The notes under the pieces were generated by a model that saw only the letters and a list, made by a program, of their open reading frames with translations, made no database searches and was not told the origin of the DNA. Positions 1 to 6,787 of a DNA stretch of 25,316 nt are shown here, piece by piece. Numbering within the stretch: the stretch's first letter is position 1; the number at the start of each line of letters is the position of its first letter. A program made the position numbers and the translations under genes. Source of the DNA: Bryobacterales bacterium (GTDB taxonomy: Bacteria > Acidobacteriota > Terriglobia > Bryobacterales > Bryobacteraceae); contig JAEUQE010000121.1 of the NCBI GenBank assembly GCA_016789785.1, positions 1 through 25,316 on the forward strand, written 5' to 3'.

Positions 1-471
1 GACATTCTGACTCTGGCATGTCTGACCGCGATTGTGCCCTATGCGTTTCGCGATCCTTCGGAAGCGCGGCTGCGGCATGGCGCGGAGATGGTGGGGATCG
101 CGCGGTGGATGCGCAAGGCGGACCGGTTGGAGGAGGCAGTGGCGTGGATGCGCGCTGCCCTGAGCCGCAAGATGAGGGATGATCTGCTGTTCCGGACGAT
201 GTGGGACATTGCGCAGTTGGAACGGAAGCTCGGGCGGGATGAGGGTGCCTTGGGCATGTACACGGAACTTGCGGCGTGCCGGAATCCGCACCGTGTGGAG
301 GCATTGGAAGAACTCGCGAAGCACTACGAGCACAAGGAACGGAATCCGGCGGTGGCGCTAGCGTTCACGGAGCAGGCCTTGAAGCTCGCGCACTCGGCGG
401 AGTTGAAGCATCGGGCGGCGCGGCTGGAACGGAAAGTAGCGGCGCGGGTGAAGCAGTCGCGGTTGTTGTGA
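1..471 (+). CDS. YprB-like ribonuclease H-fold protein with C-terminal TPR-like helices (5' partial)
   Basis: The frame is open from the first base, so the gene starts upstream of the window; the internal ATG at 34 is not the real start. The visible 156 codons begin with DILTLACLTAIVPYAF, which resembles the end of the RNase_H_2 (YprB) fold, where an H-N-x-x-D-I-x-x-L segment closes the exonuclease-like domain. After this come helical pairs rich in Ala, Leu, Glu and Arg (for example EEAVAWMRAAL and PAVALAFTEQALKLA), the TPR-like tail common in this family. The family is thought to be a metal-dependent nuclease, but the catalytic residues would lie upstream and cannot be checked. The next gene starts 79 nt downstream on the same strand. 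The assignment rests on remembered family pattern, with moderate confidence. Confidence 0.6.
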   Translation, partial: DILTLACLTAIVPYAFRDPSEARLRHGAEMVGIARWMRKADRLEEAVAWMRAALSRKMRDDLLFRTMWDIAQLERKLGRDEGALGMYTELAACRNPHRVEALEELAKHYEHKERNPAVALAFTEQALKLAHSAELKHRAARLERKVAARVKQSRLL

Positions 472-540
472 AGGGTAACCGGCCGGTCCAGGCGTTGGGC
501 CGTACATCGCGACCAACACTTGGCCGGTGTATTGTCAGGA

Positions 541-546
541 AGGAGG
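541..546 (+). promoter_or_regulatory. Strong Shine-Dalgarno selecting a GTG start
   Basis: AGGAGG lies 4 nt before the GTG at 551. It favours that GTG over an upstream ATG at 527 in the same frame, which lies before the ribosome site, and over the ATG at 569, which is too far away. Confidence 0.6.
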
Positions 547-550
547 TCGA

Positions 551-1081
551 GTGAGGTTCGAAGTCCCAATGCTCTGTGAGCTTCAGCAGCAGCGGGTTTG
601 GGAAGGCTTGGTTTCCGCGGAAGCGCACGCCCAGTATTTTGCGGAGTACTCGAATCGCTACTATCGCTACCATCGGACTGCGACTTGGGCGACGCTTCTG
701 CTTTCGACCGGTGTGTTCTTGAGCCTGCTGGCGGATTGGCTGCCTGCAAGTCTGCTGTTTGTGCGGCCGCTGCTGGCCTTGTTTGCTGCCGGAGTCAGCC
801 TGTACTCGCTCGTGGCGCAGAACCAGAAGATGGCGATGGACAGCTCCGATCTCTTCTATCGTTGGAACAAACTCGCCCACGACTACCGGCTGTTGTGGGA
901 GGACATGTATCGTGAAGACGCGCTGGCCGTGCTCGGCATACTGGATGAGCGGCGCATCGAGCTCTCGAAGGGAGCGACGGCTTTCCCGAACAACGTGAAA
1001 GCAATGTCCCGTATTCAGAGTGCGGTTCAGCAGGAACTACACGAATCCTTATCTTCGCTTTCGCATGCCCGCGCCTCTTAA
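551..1081 (+). CDS. Two-helix membrane protein, SLATT-like, unknown function
   Basis: A 176-residue protein starting at GTG 551. An amphipathic, Tyr/Arg-rich N-terminal part (YSNRYYRYHRTATWA) leads into two adjacent hydrophobic segments, about residues 42-60 and 66-84, separated by a short turn. A long charged helical C-terminal part follows (FYRWNKLAHDYRLLWEDMYR). This topology, with two membrane helices followed by a cytoplasmic helical tail containing W-x-x-L-x-x-D-Y, resembles SLATT/DUF4231-type proteins. Some SLATT members are associated with nucleotide-signalled defence, but no effector partner is visible here and no function is assigned. It follows the YprB-like gene on the same strand and ends 110 nt before the stop of the oppositely oriented dehydrogenase gene. 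Confidence 0.55.
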   Translation: MRFEVPMLCELQQQRVWEGLVSAEAHAQYFAEYSNRYYRYHRTATWATLLLSTGVFLSLLADWLPASLLFVRPLLALFAAGVSLYSLVAQNQKMAMDSSDLFYRWNKLAHDYRLLWEDMYREDALAVLGILDERRIELSKGATAFPNNVKAMSRIQSAVQQELHESLSSLSHARAS

Positions 1082-1093
1082 AGAACAGAAAGA

Positions 1094-1195
1094 TTACCCA
1101 CCGCTTCCACGGCCGGCGCCTCCGCCTCCAAAGCCGCCGCCTCCACCGCCACGCCCACCGAGGCAGCCATCGGGTGGCCGATAGCCACGCTCAAC
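1094..1195 (-). other. Glycine-rich open stretch without a start codon, possible gene remnant
   Basis: On the minus strand, just past the dehydrogenase stop, a frame bounded by an upstream TAG (1196-1198) and a TAA (1094-1096) encodes 33 residues ending in GGFGGGGAGRGSGG. Such Gly-rich tails with an embedded Phe are typical of the C-terminus of TPM-domain (YgcG-like) and DUF2207 membrane proteins. There is no ATG, GTG or TTG in the frame, so it cannot be a conventional gene. It may be a leftover 3' end, or simple GC-rich low-complexity DNA. Confidence 0.25.
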
Positions 1196-2351
1196 CTATG
1201 CGGGGCACCTCGACCTCCGCGCCTTTCCGGTCCGCCGAAACATAACCGGCGTAAATTGTCAGTGTGATGTCGATGGCCAGATCGAGGTCGCATTCCGGCT
1301 GGCGGCCTTCGAGCATGGCGTGCACGAAGTCGCGCATCTCGTAGTATTGGCCGTTGCTCCAGCCAAATTCGGGATAAGCGGGGATCCAGCCTTCGTTGGA
1401 ACTGATCTTCTCCATCAGATCGATTCCTTCGAACTCCTTCTTGTTCGGACTGTAGAGGTCCACCACCTTCACCGGCTGAATATGGCAGCGCGTGCGGTGA
1501 TTATTTGCGAACACTTCCACGAAGTCGTACACGCCGCCAAGCACCAGTTCCGACGTCATCACATCGGCAACCATTCCATCGTCGAAGACCACGTGAATGA
1601 GGGCGTAGTCTTCGGTGTCCTGATACGTGGTCCGAAGATAGCCGCGGCTCTCAAACGCGGGCAGCTTGGTGATGGCGTGTGTGCGGCAGGTGACGGCGAC
1701 GGGCCGGATCGGGGAGCCACGCCGCGCCAGTCCCTCTTTGCGCTTCAGGTACAGCACGCCGCCGAGCGGATGGCATCCCTTGCCAATCAGCGATCCTCCG
1801 CCCGACTCGCTCCAGATGCCATACACCGGAGAATGTGAGCCGCTGTGCGACTCTTCCGCCGTCATGCGAAGAATCTGCGCTTTCGTGGCTTCGAGAATCT
1901 CTCGCTCACGCTGAATGGACGGTGCGTAGATGTAGTTCTCGGCGTAGCCAAGAATGATGCCCGTATCGGAGACCACTTTGCGAATCGCGCGCAATTCTTC
2001 CGTCACCGCCGCCAGCATCTCTTCCTTCGAATGCGTGCCGGGCGAGCCGAAGAAGCCATGAAACGGCTTCTCCACGATGACGTGTTTGCCCGCTGCCGCT
2101 GCCGCGCGGATGTAGGGCATGTGGGAGGAAGGCGGCGTGCAGATATCGAGGACGTCGATATCGGGCAGCATCTCCTCCACCGTGTCGTAAGCGCGGACGC
2201 GAAACTCCTCAGCGAAGGCCTGCCTGCTTTGTGCGCGCGCCGACGTGACGCCGGCCGTGACCGCGGGCAGCCCTCGAAGATTCTTGTGATGAAACTTGCC
2301 TGCGAACCCGGCGCCCGCGATGCCGACACGCAGTGGATTGAGATGAAGCAT
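1191..2351 (-). CDS. Gfo/Idh/MocA family NAD(P)-dependent sugar dehydrogenase
   Basis: A 386-residue cytoplasmic oxidoreductase. The N-terminal Rossmann fold shows VGIAGAGFAGKFH (residues 9-21) with the G-x-G-x-x-G dinucleotide loop. DICTPPSSH (69-77) and VEKPF (93-97) follow; the Lys of the EKP motif is the conserved family Lys beside the nicotinamide and substrate. The C-terminal half has the mixed beta-sheet pattern of the family's substrate domain. Members oxidise or epimerise sugars, inositols or sugar acids; the substrate cannot be read from sequence. The ATG at 2351 shares one base with the stop of the xylulokinase gene (TAATG), so the two are translationally coupled, which favours a pentose or polyol substrate. 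Longer upstream readings in this frame lie inside the kinase gene and are rejected. Confidence 0.88.
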   Translation of the reverse strand: MLHLNPLRVGIAGAGFAGKFHHKNLRGLPAVTAGVTSARAQSRQAFAEEFRVRAYDTVEEMLPDIDVLDICTPPSSHMPYIRAAAAAGKHVIVEKPFHGFFGSPGTHSKEEMLAAVTEELRAIRKVVSDTGIILGYAENYIYAPSIQREREILEATKAQILRMTAEESHSGSHSPVYGIWSESGGGSLIGKGCHPLGGVLYLKRKEGLARRGSPIRPVAVTCRTHAITKLPAFESRGYLRTTYQDTEDYALIHVVFDDGMVADVMTSELVLGGVYDFVEVFANNHRTRCHIQPVKVVDLYSPNKKEFEGIDLMEKISSNEGWIPAYPEFGWSNGQYYEMRDFVHAMLEGRQPECDLDLAIDITLTIYAGYVSADRKGAEVEVPRIG

Positions 2352-3832
2352 TACCCGAGCTTTCCATAGACCGGCTTGAGCGCCGGATAGATCGATTGAT
2401 AGACGCGATGGGAGTTGCGATAGAAGCCCGCGGCGGGCTCTTGTGGCTGCGCCTGGCTCACTTCGCGAATCGCCACGCGGCAGACTTCGGTCACCGATCC
2501 GTACTCGCCGGCGAGCGCGAGCAATGCGGCGCCATAAGCCGAGCCTTCCTGCGTTTCGAGCGTGACCACACGTTTGCCAAACACATCGGCGAACAGTTGG
2601 CGCCAGAACGCGCTCTTCGCGCCGCCGCCGGAGAGCCGCACGCTGGTCACGGCGGTGCCCATCTGTTCGATGATTTCGAGGCAATCGTTCTGGCTGTAGG
2701 AGACGCCTTCCAGAACGGCCCGAATCAAATCCGCCCTGGAATGTTTTGCCGTCAATCCGACCCAGGCGGCACGCGCGGTGGCATCGAGATGAGGCGTGCG
2801 TTCGCCCATCAGGTAAGGCAGCCAGTAAAGCCCATGCGCGCCGGCTGGGGATTGCGATGCTTCGGCGGTGAGTGCATCGTAATCCGTGCCTGCGGCGAGT
2901 TGATTGCGAAACCACTGCAGGCTGAGGCCCGCGCCTTGCGTTACGCCCATCACATGCCACTTGCCGGGAACGGCGTGGCAGAACGTGTGCACGCGGCCCG
3001 CGGCATCGTAAGCAGGTTGTTCCTGATGCGCGAAGACAACGCCCGACGTTCCGAGAGTGCACGACACGATGCCGGCTTCCACAATGCCATTGCCCACAGC
3101 GCTGGCCGCCTGGTCGCCACCGCCGCCCACGACGGGAGTCCCTGCTTTCAAGCCGCATGCTTCGGCTGCCTGCGCGGTGAGTGCGCCCGTCACTTCGGGT
3201 GATTCGTAGACCTTCGGCAGCCAGTCGAGCGGCACACCCACGGCTGCGCACATTTCCTTCGACCAGCAGCGGTTCACGACGTCGAAGAGAGATGTTCCGG
3301 AAGCGTCGGAGACCTCACTGGCGAACTCGCCGGTGAGCTTGTAGCGGACATAGTCTTTCGGAAGTAGAACCTTTCGCACGCGCTCATAGAAATGCGGTTC
3401 GTGATCGCGAACCCACAGCAGTTTCGGCAATGTGAAGCCCGTCAACACGGGATTTGCCGTGTAGGCGAGGACCTTGTCGCGGCCCGCGGTTGCGTTGATC
3501 GCGTCCACCTGCTGCTGGCTGCGCTGATCGCACCAGATGAGCGATGGGCGGATCACGTTGCCCTGCGCATCGAGAATCACAAGGCCATGCATCTGCCCGC
3601 TGAGACCGATGGCGCGGACCTGATCCCCGCTGATGCCGGAAGATGCGAGTACGCCTTTCACTGCGAGTTGCGCCGCGTCCCACCAGTTCTCAGGGCGCTG
3701 CTCAGCCCACAGCGGCTTGTGCATCATCATGTCTTCGTGCGGCGCGGTATAGCCCGCTTTGACGCGCCCTTCGCGATCCACCAGAATGGCGCGGGAGCCG
3801 CCGGTTCCGATATCGATTCCAAGCCAGTACAT
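2351..3832 (-). CDS. xylB: Xylulokinase (FGGY carbohydrate kinase)
   Basis: A 493-residue kinase, close to the roughly 485 residues of E. coli XylB. It phosphorylates D-xylulose with ATP to give xylulose 5-phosphate for the pentose phosphate pathway. Motifs in order: phosphate-1 loop GIDIGTGGSRAIL (5-17); substrate region GLSGQMHGLV (77-85), the SGQMHG signature that separates xylulokinase from glycerol kinase; GGGGDQAASAVGNG (236-249), whose Asp240 is the expected catalytic base; and adenosine motif LSGGGAKSAFWRQL near residues 398-411. It is the first gene of a two-gene minus-strand operon with the dehydrogenase. A GATAAT hexamer lies at 3847-3852, upstream of the ATG, implying a very short leader. 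Other FGGY substrates are possible but less likely given the SGQMHG motif. Confidence 0.92.
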   Translation of the reverse strand: MYWLGIDIGTGGSRAILVDREGRVKAGYTAPHEDMMMHKPLWAEQRPENWWDAAQLAVKGVLASSGISGDQVRAIGLSGQMHGLVILDAQGNVIRPSLIWCDQRSQQQVDAINATAGRDKVLAYTANPVLTGFTLPKLLWVRDHEPHFYERVRKVLLPKDYVRYKLTGEFASEVSDASGTSLFDVVNRCWSKEMCAAVGVPLDWLPKVYESPEVTGALTAQAAEACGLKAGTPVVGGGGDQAASAVGNGIVEAGIVSCTLGTSGVVFAHQEQPAYDAAGRVHTFCHAVPGKWHVMGVTQGAGLSLQWFRNQLAAGTDYDALTAEASQSPAGAHGLYWLPYLMGERTPHLDATARAAWVGLTAKHSRADLIRAVLEGVSYSQNDCLEIIEQMGTAVTSVRLSGGGAKSAFWRQLFADVFGKRVVTLETQEGSAYGAALLALAGEYGSVTEVCRVAIREVSQAQPQEPAAGFYRNSHRVYQSIYPALKPVYGKLG

Positions 3833-3925
3833 AGGATTGCCGTTGCATTATCGCACGCTGGTAGACCACAACACTGGGCCGCTGGTGAGCGCTTTGCAAG
3901 CTTGCGCAGGGGCTATGATAGAGCC
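3833..3925. promoter_or_regulatory. Divergent promoter region between xylB and the aldo/keto reductase
   Basis: 93 nt separate two divergent ATGs. On the minus strand GATAAT (3847-3852) lies 14 nt before the xylB ATG. On the plus strand TATGAT (3914-3919) ends 6 nt before the reductase ATG at 3926, with TTTGCA (3893-3898) as a weak -35 at a short 15 nt spacing. No Shine-Dalgarno is seen close to either start. The reductase mRNA would therefore begin at or next to its start codon. Confidence 0.45.
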
Positions 3926-4873
3926 ATGCAACGACGCGGATTCTTCGGCGGTATTTTCGCGGGACTTGCCCTCGGCGGCAAGCAGGCGCAAGCCAAGCCC
4001 GGTGACATTCCCATGCGCACGTTCGGCAAGACTGGCGTGAAGCTGTCCGTTGTTGGCCAGGCCGGCGGCCGGTTCCCCTTGTGCAGTTTCGATGACGCGA
4101 AGGCGATTGTGCGGCGCGCTGTCGATCTCGGGATCAACTACTTCGATAACGCGCGTTCGTATTGGGACGGCAGGTCGGAAGAGGTGTTCGGCGCCGTGTT
4201 GCCGCCGCATCGCAAGAGTGTGTTCATCACCACGAAGTCGACACAGCGCACTCGCAAGGGCGCTGAAGAGGAACTGCATCAGTCGCTCAAGGCAATGAAG
4301 ACGGACTACGTCGATTTGTGGCAGATCCATTCGGTTTCCGAGCCTGAGGATGTGGAGAAGATCTTCGCCCCGGGCGGCGCGATTGAAGCGTTTGAAGCCG
4401 CGAAGAAAGCGGGCAAGTGCCGGTTCCTCGGATTCACGGGCCATCGCGATCCGCACATGCATCTCGAGATGCTGAAGCGTTACGACAAGTACGATACGAT
4501 TCTCATGCCGCTGCATATCGCGGATCCCGGATATCTGAGTTTCGAGAAACTGGTTCTGCCCAAGGCGGTGGAGCGCGGTCTCGGCATACAGGCGATGAAG
4601 ACGACGGCGAACGCGAAGCTTCTGCAGTCGTTCAGCGTGAAGGAGTGTTTGCAGTACGCGCTGAGTCTTCCGGTGCATTGCGCGGCGATTGGGTGCACCA
4701 CCATCGGACAGCTCGAAGACGATGTGCGCATCGCGCAGCAGTTCACGCGCTATACGGACGCCGATTTGTCCGCGTTGCGAAAGCGGGCGGAGAATATCAA
4801 GGGACCCGGTCTTGAGGACTGGAAGCGCAACTTGACGCGTGCCGATGCCGCGAGCTTCTACAGCGGCGGCTGA
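3926..4873 (+). CDS. Tat-exported aldo/keto reductase
   Basis: A 315-residue protein. Residues 1-23 (MQRRGFFGGIFAGLALGGKQ, then AQA) form a short twin-arginine signal with an A-x-A-like cleavage site, so export of the folded enzyme is expected. The rest is an aldo/keto reductase barrel with the full catalytic tetrad: Asp74 and Tyr79 in YFDNARSYWD, Lys104 in ITTKS, and His135 in LWQIHSV. Such enzymes reduce carbonyls or oxidise alcohols with NADP(H). Tat-signal members are common in Acidobacteria and Planctomycetes and their physiological substrates are mostly unknown. The start is placed at 3926 because the signal begins there; the frame is open far upstream but over the antisense of xylB. 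No Shine-Dalgarno is present and a TATGAT lies just upstream. Confidence 0.85.
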   Translation: MQRRGFFGGIFAGLALGGKQAQAKPGDIPMRTFGKTGVKLSVVGQAGGRFPLCSFDDAKAIVRRAVDLGINYFDNARSYWDGRSEEVFGAVLPPHRKSVFITTKSTQRTRKGAEEELHQSLKAMKTDYVDLWQIHSVSEPEDVEKIFAPGGAIEAFEAAKKAGKCRFLGFTGHRDPHMHLEMLKRYDKYDTILMPLHIADPGYLSFEKLVLPKAVERGLGIQAMKTTANAKLLQSFSVKECLQYALSLPVHCAAIGCTTIGQLEDDVRIAQQFTRYTDADLSALRKRAENIKGPGLEDWKRNLTRADAASFYSGG

Positions 4874-4883
4874 CGCGCTTGCG

Positions 4884-5159
4884 ATGACTCCGCGTCTGCC
4901 GTCGAGCCACGAGTTGGGCCATTGCATCTGCTGCACGTCAGCTTGTGGCAGCAGATGCGATCGGTGCTCCGCCCGTTCGTGTATATCGGGCTTTATGCAT
5001 GGCTGGCGAAGAACGAATGGTGGATACCGGCGGCGTTTGCTGTGGCCGCGATGATGTTCTTCAGCTTCGTCGTCATCGCACGACTATGTGTATCGCACGC
5101 TTCGTCTGCCGCGACGGCTCAATGAGAACTTCACGAAGCCGCCGTGCGCCCCATCCAGG
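4884..5159 (+). pseudogene. Decayed N-terminal fragment resembling a membrane fatty-acid desaturase
   Basis: Starting with ATG 4884, 10 nt after the reductase stop, the sequence reads MTPRLPSSHELGH. Near 4922 it continues in another frame as HLLHVSLWQQMRSVLRPF and then a hydrophobic stretch (YIGLYAWLAKNEWWIPAAFA, AAMMFFSFVVIA). Near 5080 the frame changes again to DYVYRTLRLPRRLNENF. Restoring one base there gives A-H-D-Y-V-Y-R-T-L, which resembles the first histidine box (H-D-x-x-H) of fatty-acid desaturases, with Tyr at the second His. The reading then runs into the marR operator and nothing of the remaining desaturase is present. Seen directly: the broken frames and membrane-like composition. 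The desaturase identity is inferred from pattern memory. A small intact TTG-started protein (4922-5125) is the alternative. Confidence 0.4.
4924..4958. repeat. Perfect 11-bp inverted repeat (stem-loop) after the aldo/keto reductase
   Basis: GCATCTGCTGC at 4924-4934 is exactly complementary to GCAGCAGATGC at 4948-4958, with a 13-nt loop. It lies 50 nt after the reductase stop. There is no T-tract after it, so it is not a classic intrinsic terminator. It could stabilise a 3' end, assist Rho-dependent termination, or be an insertion footprint in the decayed gene. Confidence 0.55.
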
Positions 5160-5180
5160 TTCCGTAGAGACTGCGCAGTT

Positions 5181-5212
5181 GCCGGATGGTTCGTTTTGAC
5201 GAACAATCCGGC
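5181..5212. promoter_or_regulatory. Palindromic operator, likely bound by the downstream MarR protein
   Basis: Two 14-nt arms, GCCGGATGGTTCGT (5181-5194) and ACGAACAATCCGGC (5199-5212), are complementary at 13 of 14 positions around a 4-nt centre (TTTG). The palindrome covers the -35 hexamer (5196-5201) of the promoter serving marR, 20 nt before its start codon. MarR dimers bind such palindromes and usually repress their own genes, so autoregulation is the natural reading. There is no T-tract, which argues against a terminator. Confidence 0.65.
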
Positions 5213-5225
5213 GTGACCCTATACT
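5196..5225 (+). promoter_or_regulatory. Sigma-70-like promoter for marR-SRPBCC, probably leaderless
   Basis: TTGACG (5196-5201) and TATACT (5220-5225) are separated by 18 nt. The -10 ends 6 nt before the ATG at 5232, so transcription should begin at or within a base or two of the start codon. No Shine-Dalgarno lies in the gap. Confidence 0.6.
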
Positions 5226-5231
5226 GCGCCT

Positions 5232-5684
5232 ATGCAACTGGAAGAGGCTCTGTTGCGCGTGCAGAGCGCGTATCCGAAGATCTACCTGGCGTGCCACACG
5301 CGCCACCAAAACGCGCGAACCACGGGGCAGGCGTTGTCCCAGCGCGATGTCACCATTCTTGCGCATCTGAGCGAGAGCCAGTCCTTGCCGCAAGGTCTGC
5401 TGACGCGTCACCTTGGGATCGCGAAGTCCACATTGTCGGAGGCACTGACGTGGCTGGAGCAGCAGGGCATGGTGTCGCGCACCGCGGATCCCGCTGATCC
5501 GAGGGGCGCATTGGTGAAGCGCACCGAAGCAGGCTCCGCTGCCATGAGCCAGGGCTCCGTGTTGGAAGCCGGCCTGTTGCGCGCAGTGCTTCGCGCCCTG
5601 CCGGAGGAACAACTGGCGCAAGCGGTGGAGGGCTTGGAGCTACTGGCGAAGGCGGCGGTGGAGACCCCGAAAGGAGAGCGATGA
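5232..5684 (+). CDS. MarR family transcriptional regulator
   Basis: A 150-residue winged-helix regulator, typical MarR length. The helix-turn-helix lies at about residues 56-82 (LLTRHLGIAKSTLSEALTWL). The wing follows with DPADPRGALVKRTEAG (86-101), matching the D-x-R-x-x-x-V-x-x-T-x-x-G pattern of the MarR beta-wing. N- and C-terminal helices would form the dimer interface. The stop overlaps the ATG of the SRPBCC gene (ATGA), so the two are co-translated. The near-perfect palindrome over its own -35 indicates autoregulation, presumably relieved by a small ligand or oxidant, which cannot be read from sequence. Cys21 is the only cysteine, so a thiol switch of the two-Cys type is unlikely. Confidence 0.88.
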   Translation: MQLEEALLRVQSAYPKIYLACHTRHQNARTTGQALSQRDVTILAHLSESQSLPQGLLTRHLGIAKSTLSEALTWLEQQGMVSRTADPADPRGALVKRTEAGSAAMSQGSVLEAGLLRAVLRALPEEQLAQAVEGLELLAKAAVETPKGER

Positions 5685-6169
5685 GAATGTGGATGCTGGT
5701 GGTTGCGGGCGCGGCGGGTGTGTTCCTGCTGGTGTACGTGGCGGGTTTGCTGGTTCCGGAATCGCACGTCGCGACGGTTGCCGCTGATTATCGGGCACAA
5801 CCCGATGCGATCTACGCGGTGATTTCCGATCCATCCAAATTCACGGAGTGGCGAACTGGGCTGACGCGAGTGGATGTCGAAGGCGATCGCATCACGGAGC
5901 ACTCTTCGTTCGGTCCCATGGCGTACCGGTTCGGGGAACGCGTGCCGGGCCGCCGGCTCACCACGGAAGACGCGGGAGGCAGGGAGCGCGGATTCACAGG
6001 CTCATGGACGTTCGAGATTGAGCCGTTGGCGAACGGTTCTCGGCTGACCATCACGGAGCGCGGACGCGTGTTTAGTCCAGTATTCCGTCTGCTGGGGCGC
6101 TTTGTTTTCGGCTATGAAGGAACCATGCGGCAGTATCATAAGGATCTTGCGAAGCGGCTGGGAGTGTGA
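5681..6169 (+). CDS. Membrane-anchored SRPBCC (START/Bet v1-like) protein
   Basis: A 162-residue protein. A hydrophobic segment at residues 4-26 acts as a signal anchor, placing the rest outside the cytoplasmic membrane. The soluble part has the polyketide-cyclase/SRPBCC pattern: a first strand and helix around YRAQPDAIYAVISDPSKFTEW, then central strands including GSWTFEIEPLANGSRLTITE, then a C-terminal helix (GTMRQYHKDLAKRLG) that lines the ligand cavity. Such domains bind or sequester hydrophobic small molecules. Its ATG overlaps the marR stop by 4 nt, so it is probably part of the response that the regulator controls. Confidence 0.82.
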   Translation: MRMWMLVVAGAAGVFLLVYVAGLLVPESHVATVAADYRAQPDAIYAVISDPSKFTEWRTGLTRVDVEGDRITEHSSFGPMAYRFGERVPGRRLTTEDAGGRERGFTGSWTFEIEPLANGSRLTITERGRVFSPVFRLLGRFVFGYEGTMRQYHKDLAKRLGV

Positions 6170-6231
6170 AGGCGTGGCGGGCTGTCGTGGCGTTGTCGAA
6201 GCGTTGCCTGGCGATGCCTCTCGCAGCGGCG

Positions 6232-6705
6232 CTACTTCTTGAGTTTCTTCTTCACGGAAGCCGGTAGACCGCTCTCGTAGATCGCGATGTAGTCTTCGAC
6301 CGAGACCCTGGCAATCGCCTCACCGATCACATCCAGGGGCACATCCTCAAGCTTCTTGAATCGAATGCAGCTCTTGCCCATGTCGAGCTTCTTGCCCGCG
6401 GCCTGAAAACGCTCCTTCAGCCAATCGGCCATGCCCGGCACGCTGTATGCGGTCATGAGATAAAGCGCGAGATTGTTCTTCTGCGAGGCAAGTCCAGCGA
6501 ATGGCAATGGGTCGGATGGGTTGCAATGGTAGCCGGCCGGATAGATTTTGTGCGGCACCACCCAAGTCAGCATTCCTTGCATCTGTTCCTGAAACCCCTT
6601 GGGCAGGTGTTTGCGGATCACGGAGCGAATCTTGCTGATGGCTTTGCGGCGGTCTTCGGGTAGGCTCGCAATATATTCGGCGGGTGTTTTGGCGTCGCTG
6701 GTCAT
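6232..6705 (-). CDS. DUF1801 domain protein
   Basis: A 157-residue cytoplasmic protein with the DUF1801 pattern: an N-terminal helix pair (EYIASLPEDRRKAISKIRSV), a middle segment with WVVPHKIYPAGYHC, the strand region KNNLALYLM, and a core segment DMGKSCIRFKKLEDVP that is highly typical of the family. The C-terminus is Lys-rich (SVKKKLKK). Function is unknown. The ATG at 6705 is chosen because the alternative ATG at 6720 sits inside a TATGAT hexamer that looks like this gene's -10. It is convergent with the SRPBCC gene (62 nt between stops) and divergent from the Ser/Thr kinase. Confidence 0.82.
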   Translation of the reverse strand: MTSDAKTPAEYIASLPEDRRKAISKIRSVIRKHLPKGFQEQMQGMLTWVVPHKIYPAGYHCNPSDPLPFAGLASQKNNLALYLMTAYSVPGMADWLKERFQAAGKKLDMGKSCIRFKKLEDVPLDVIGEAIARVSVEDYIAIYESGLPASVKKKLKK

Positions 6706-6715
6706 TTCGGGACTT

Positions 6716-6721
6716 ATCATA
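6716..6721 (-). promoter_or_regulatory. Possible -10 hexamer for the DUF1801 gene
   Basis: TATGAT on the minus strand ends 10 nt before the ATG at 6705, implying a leader of only a few bases. No convincing -35 is seen, so this is weak support, given mainly because it helps choose the start. Confidence 0.3.
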
Positions 6722-6787
6722 CACCCGGTGCGAACCCGGTGGGCGGCGCCATGCGATGATGATAAGACAGCGCAGGATGCCGATCTC

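Noticed and set aside
2351..3251. A longer reading that extends the Gfo/Idh dehydrogenase upstream to about 686 residues
   Set aside because: The extra 300 residues are Arg-rich antisense-like composition lying entirely inside xylB; the Rossmann start at 2351 coupled to the xylB stop is the real one.
3848..4936. A 362-codon minus-strand frame opposite the aldo/keto reductase
   Set aside because: No family motifs; the plus strand carries a complete catalytic tetrad and signal peptide.
6599..6787. An upstream extension of the Ser/Thr kinase including a hydrophobic stretch that could look like a signal peptide
   Set aside because: It is antisense to the DUF1801 gene's 5' end, and the conserved kinase N-terminal helix begins at ATG 6788.
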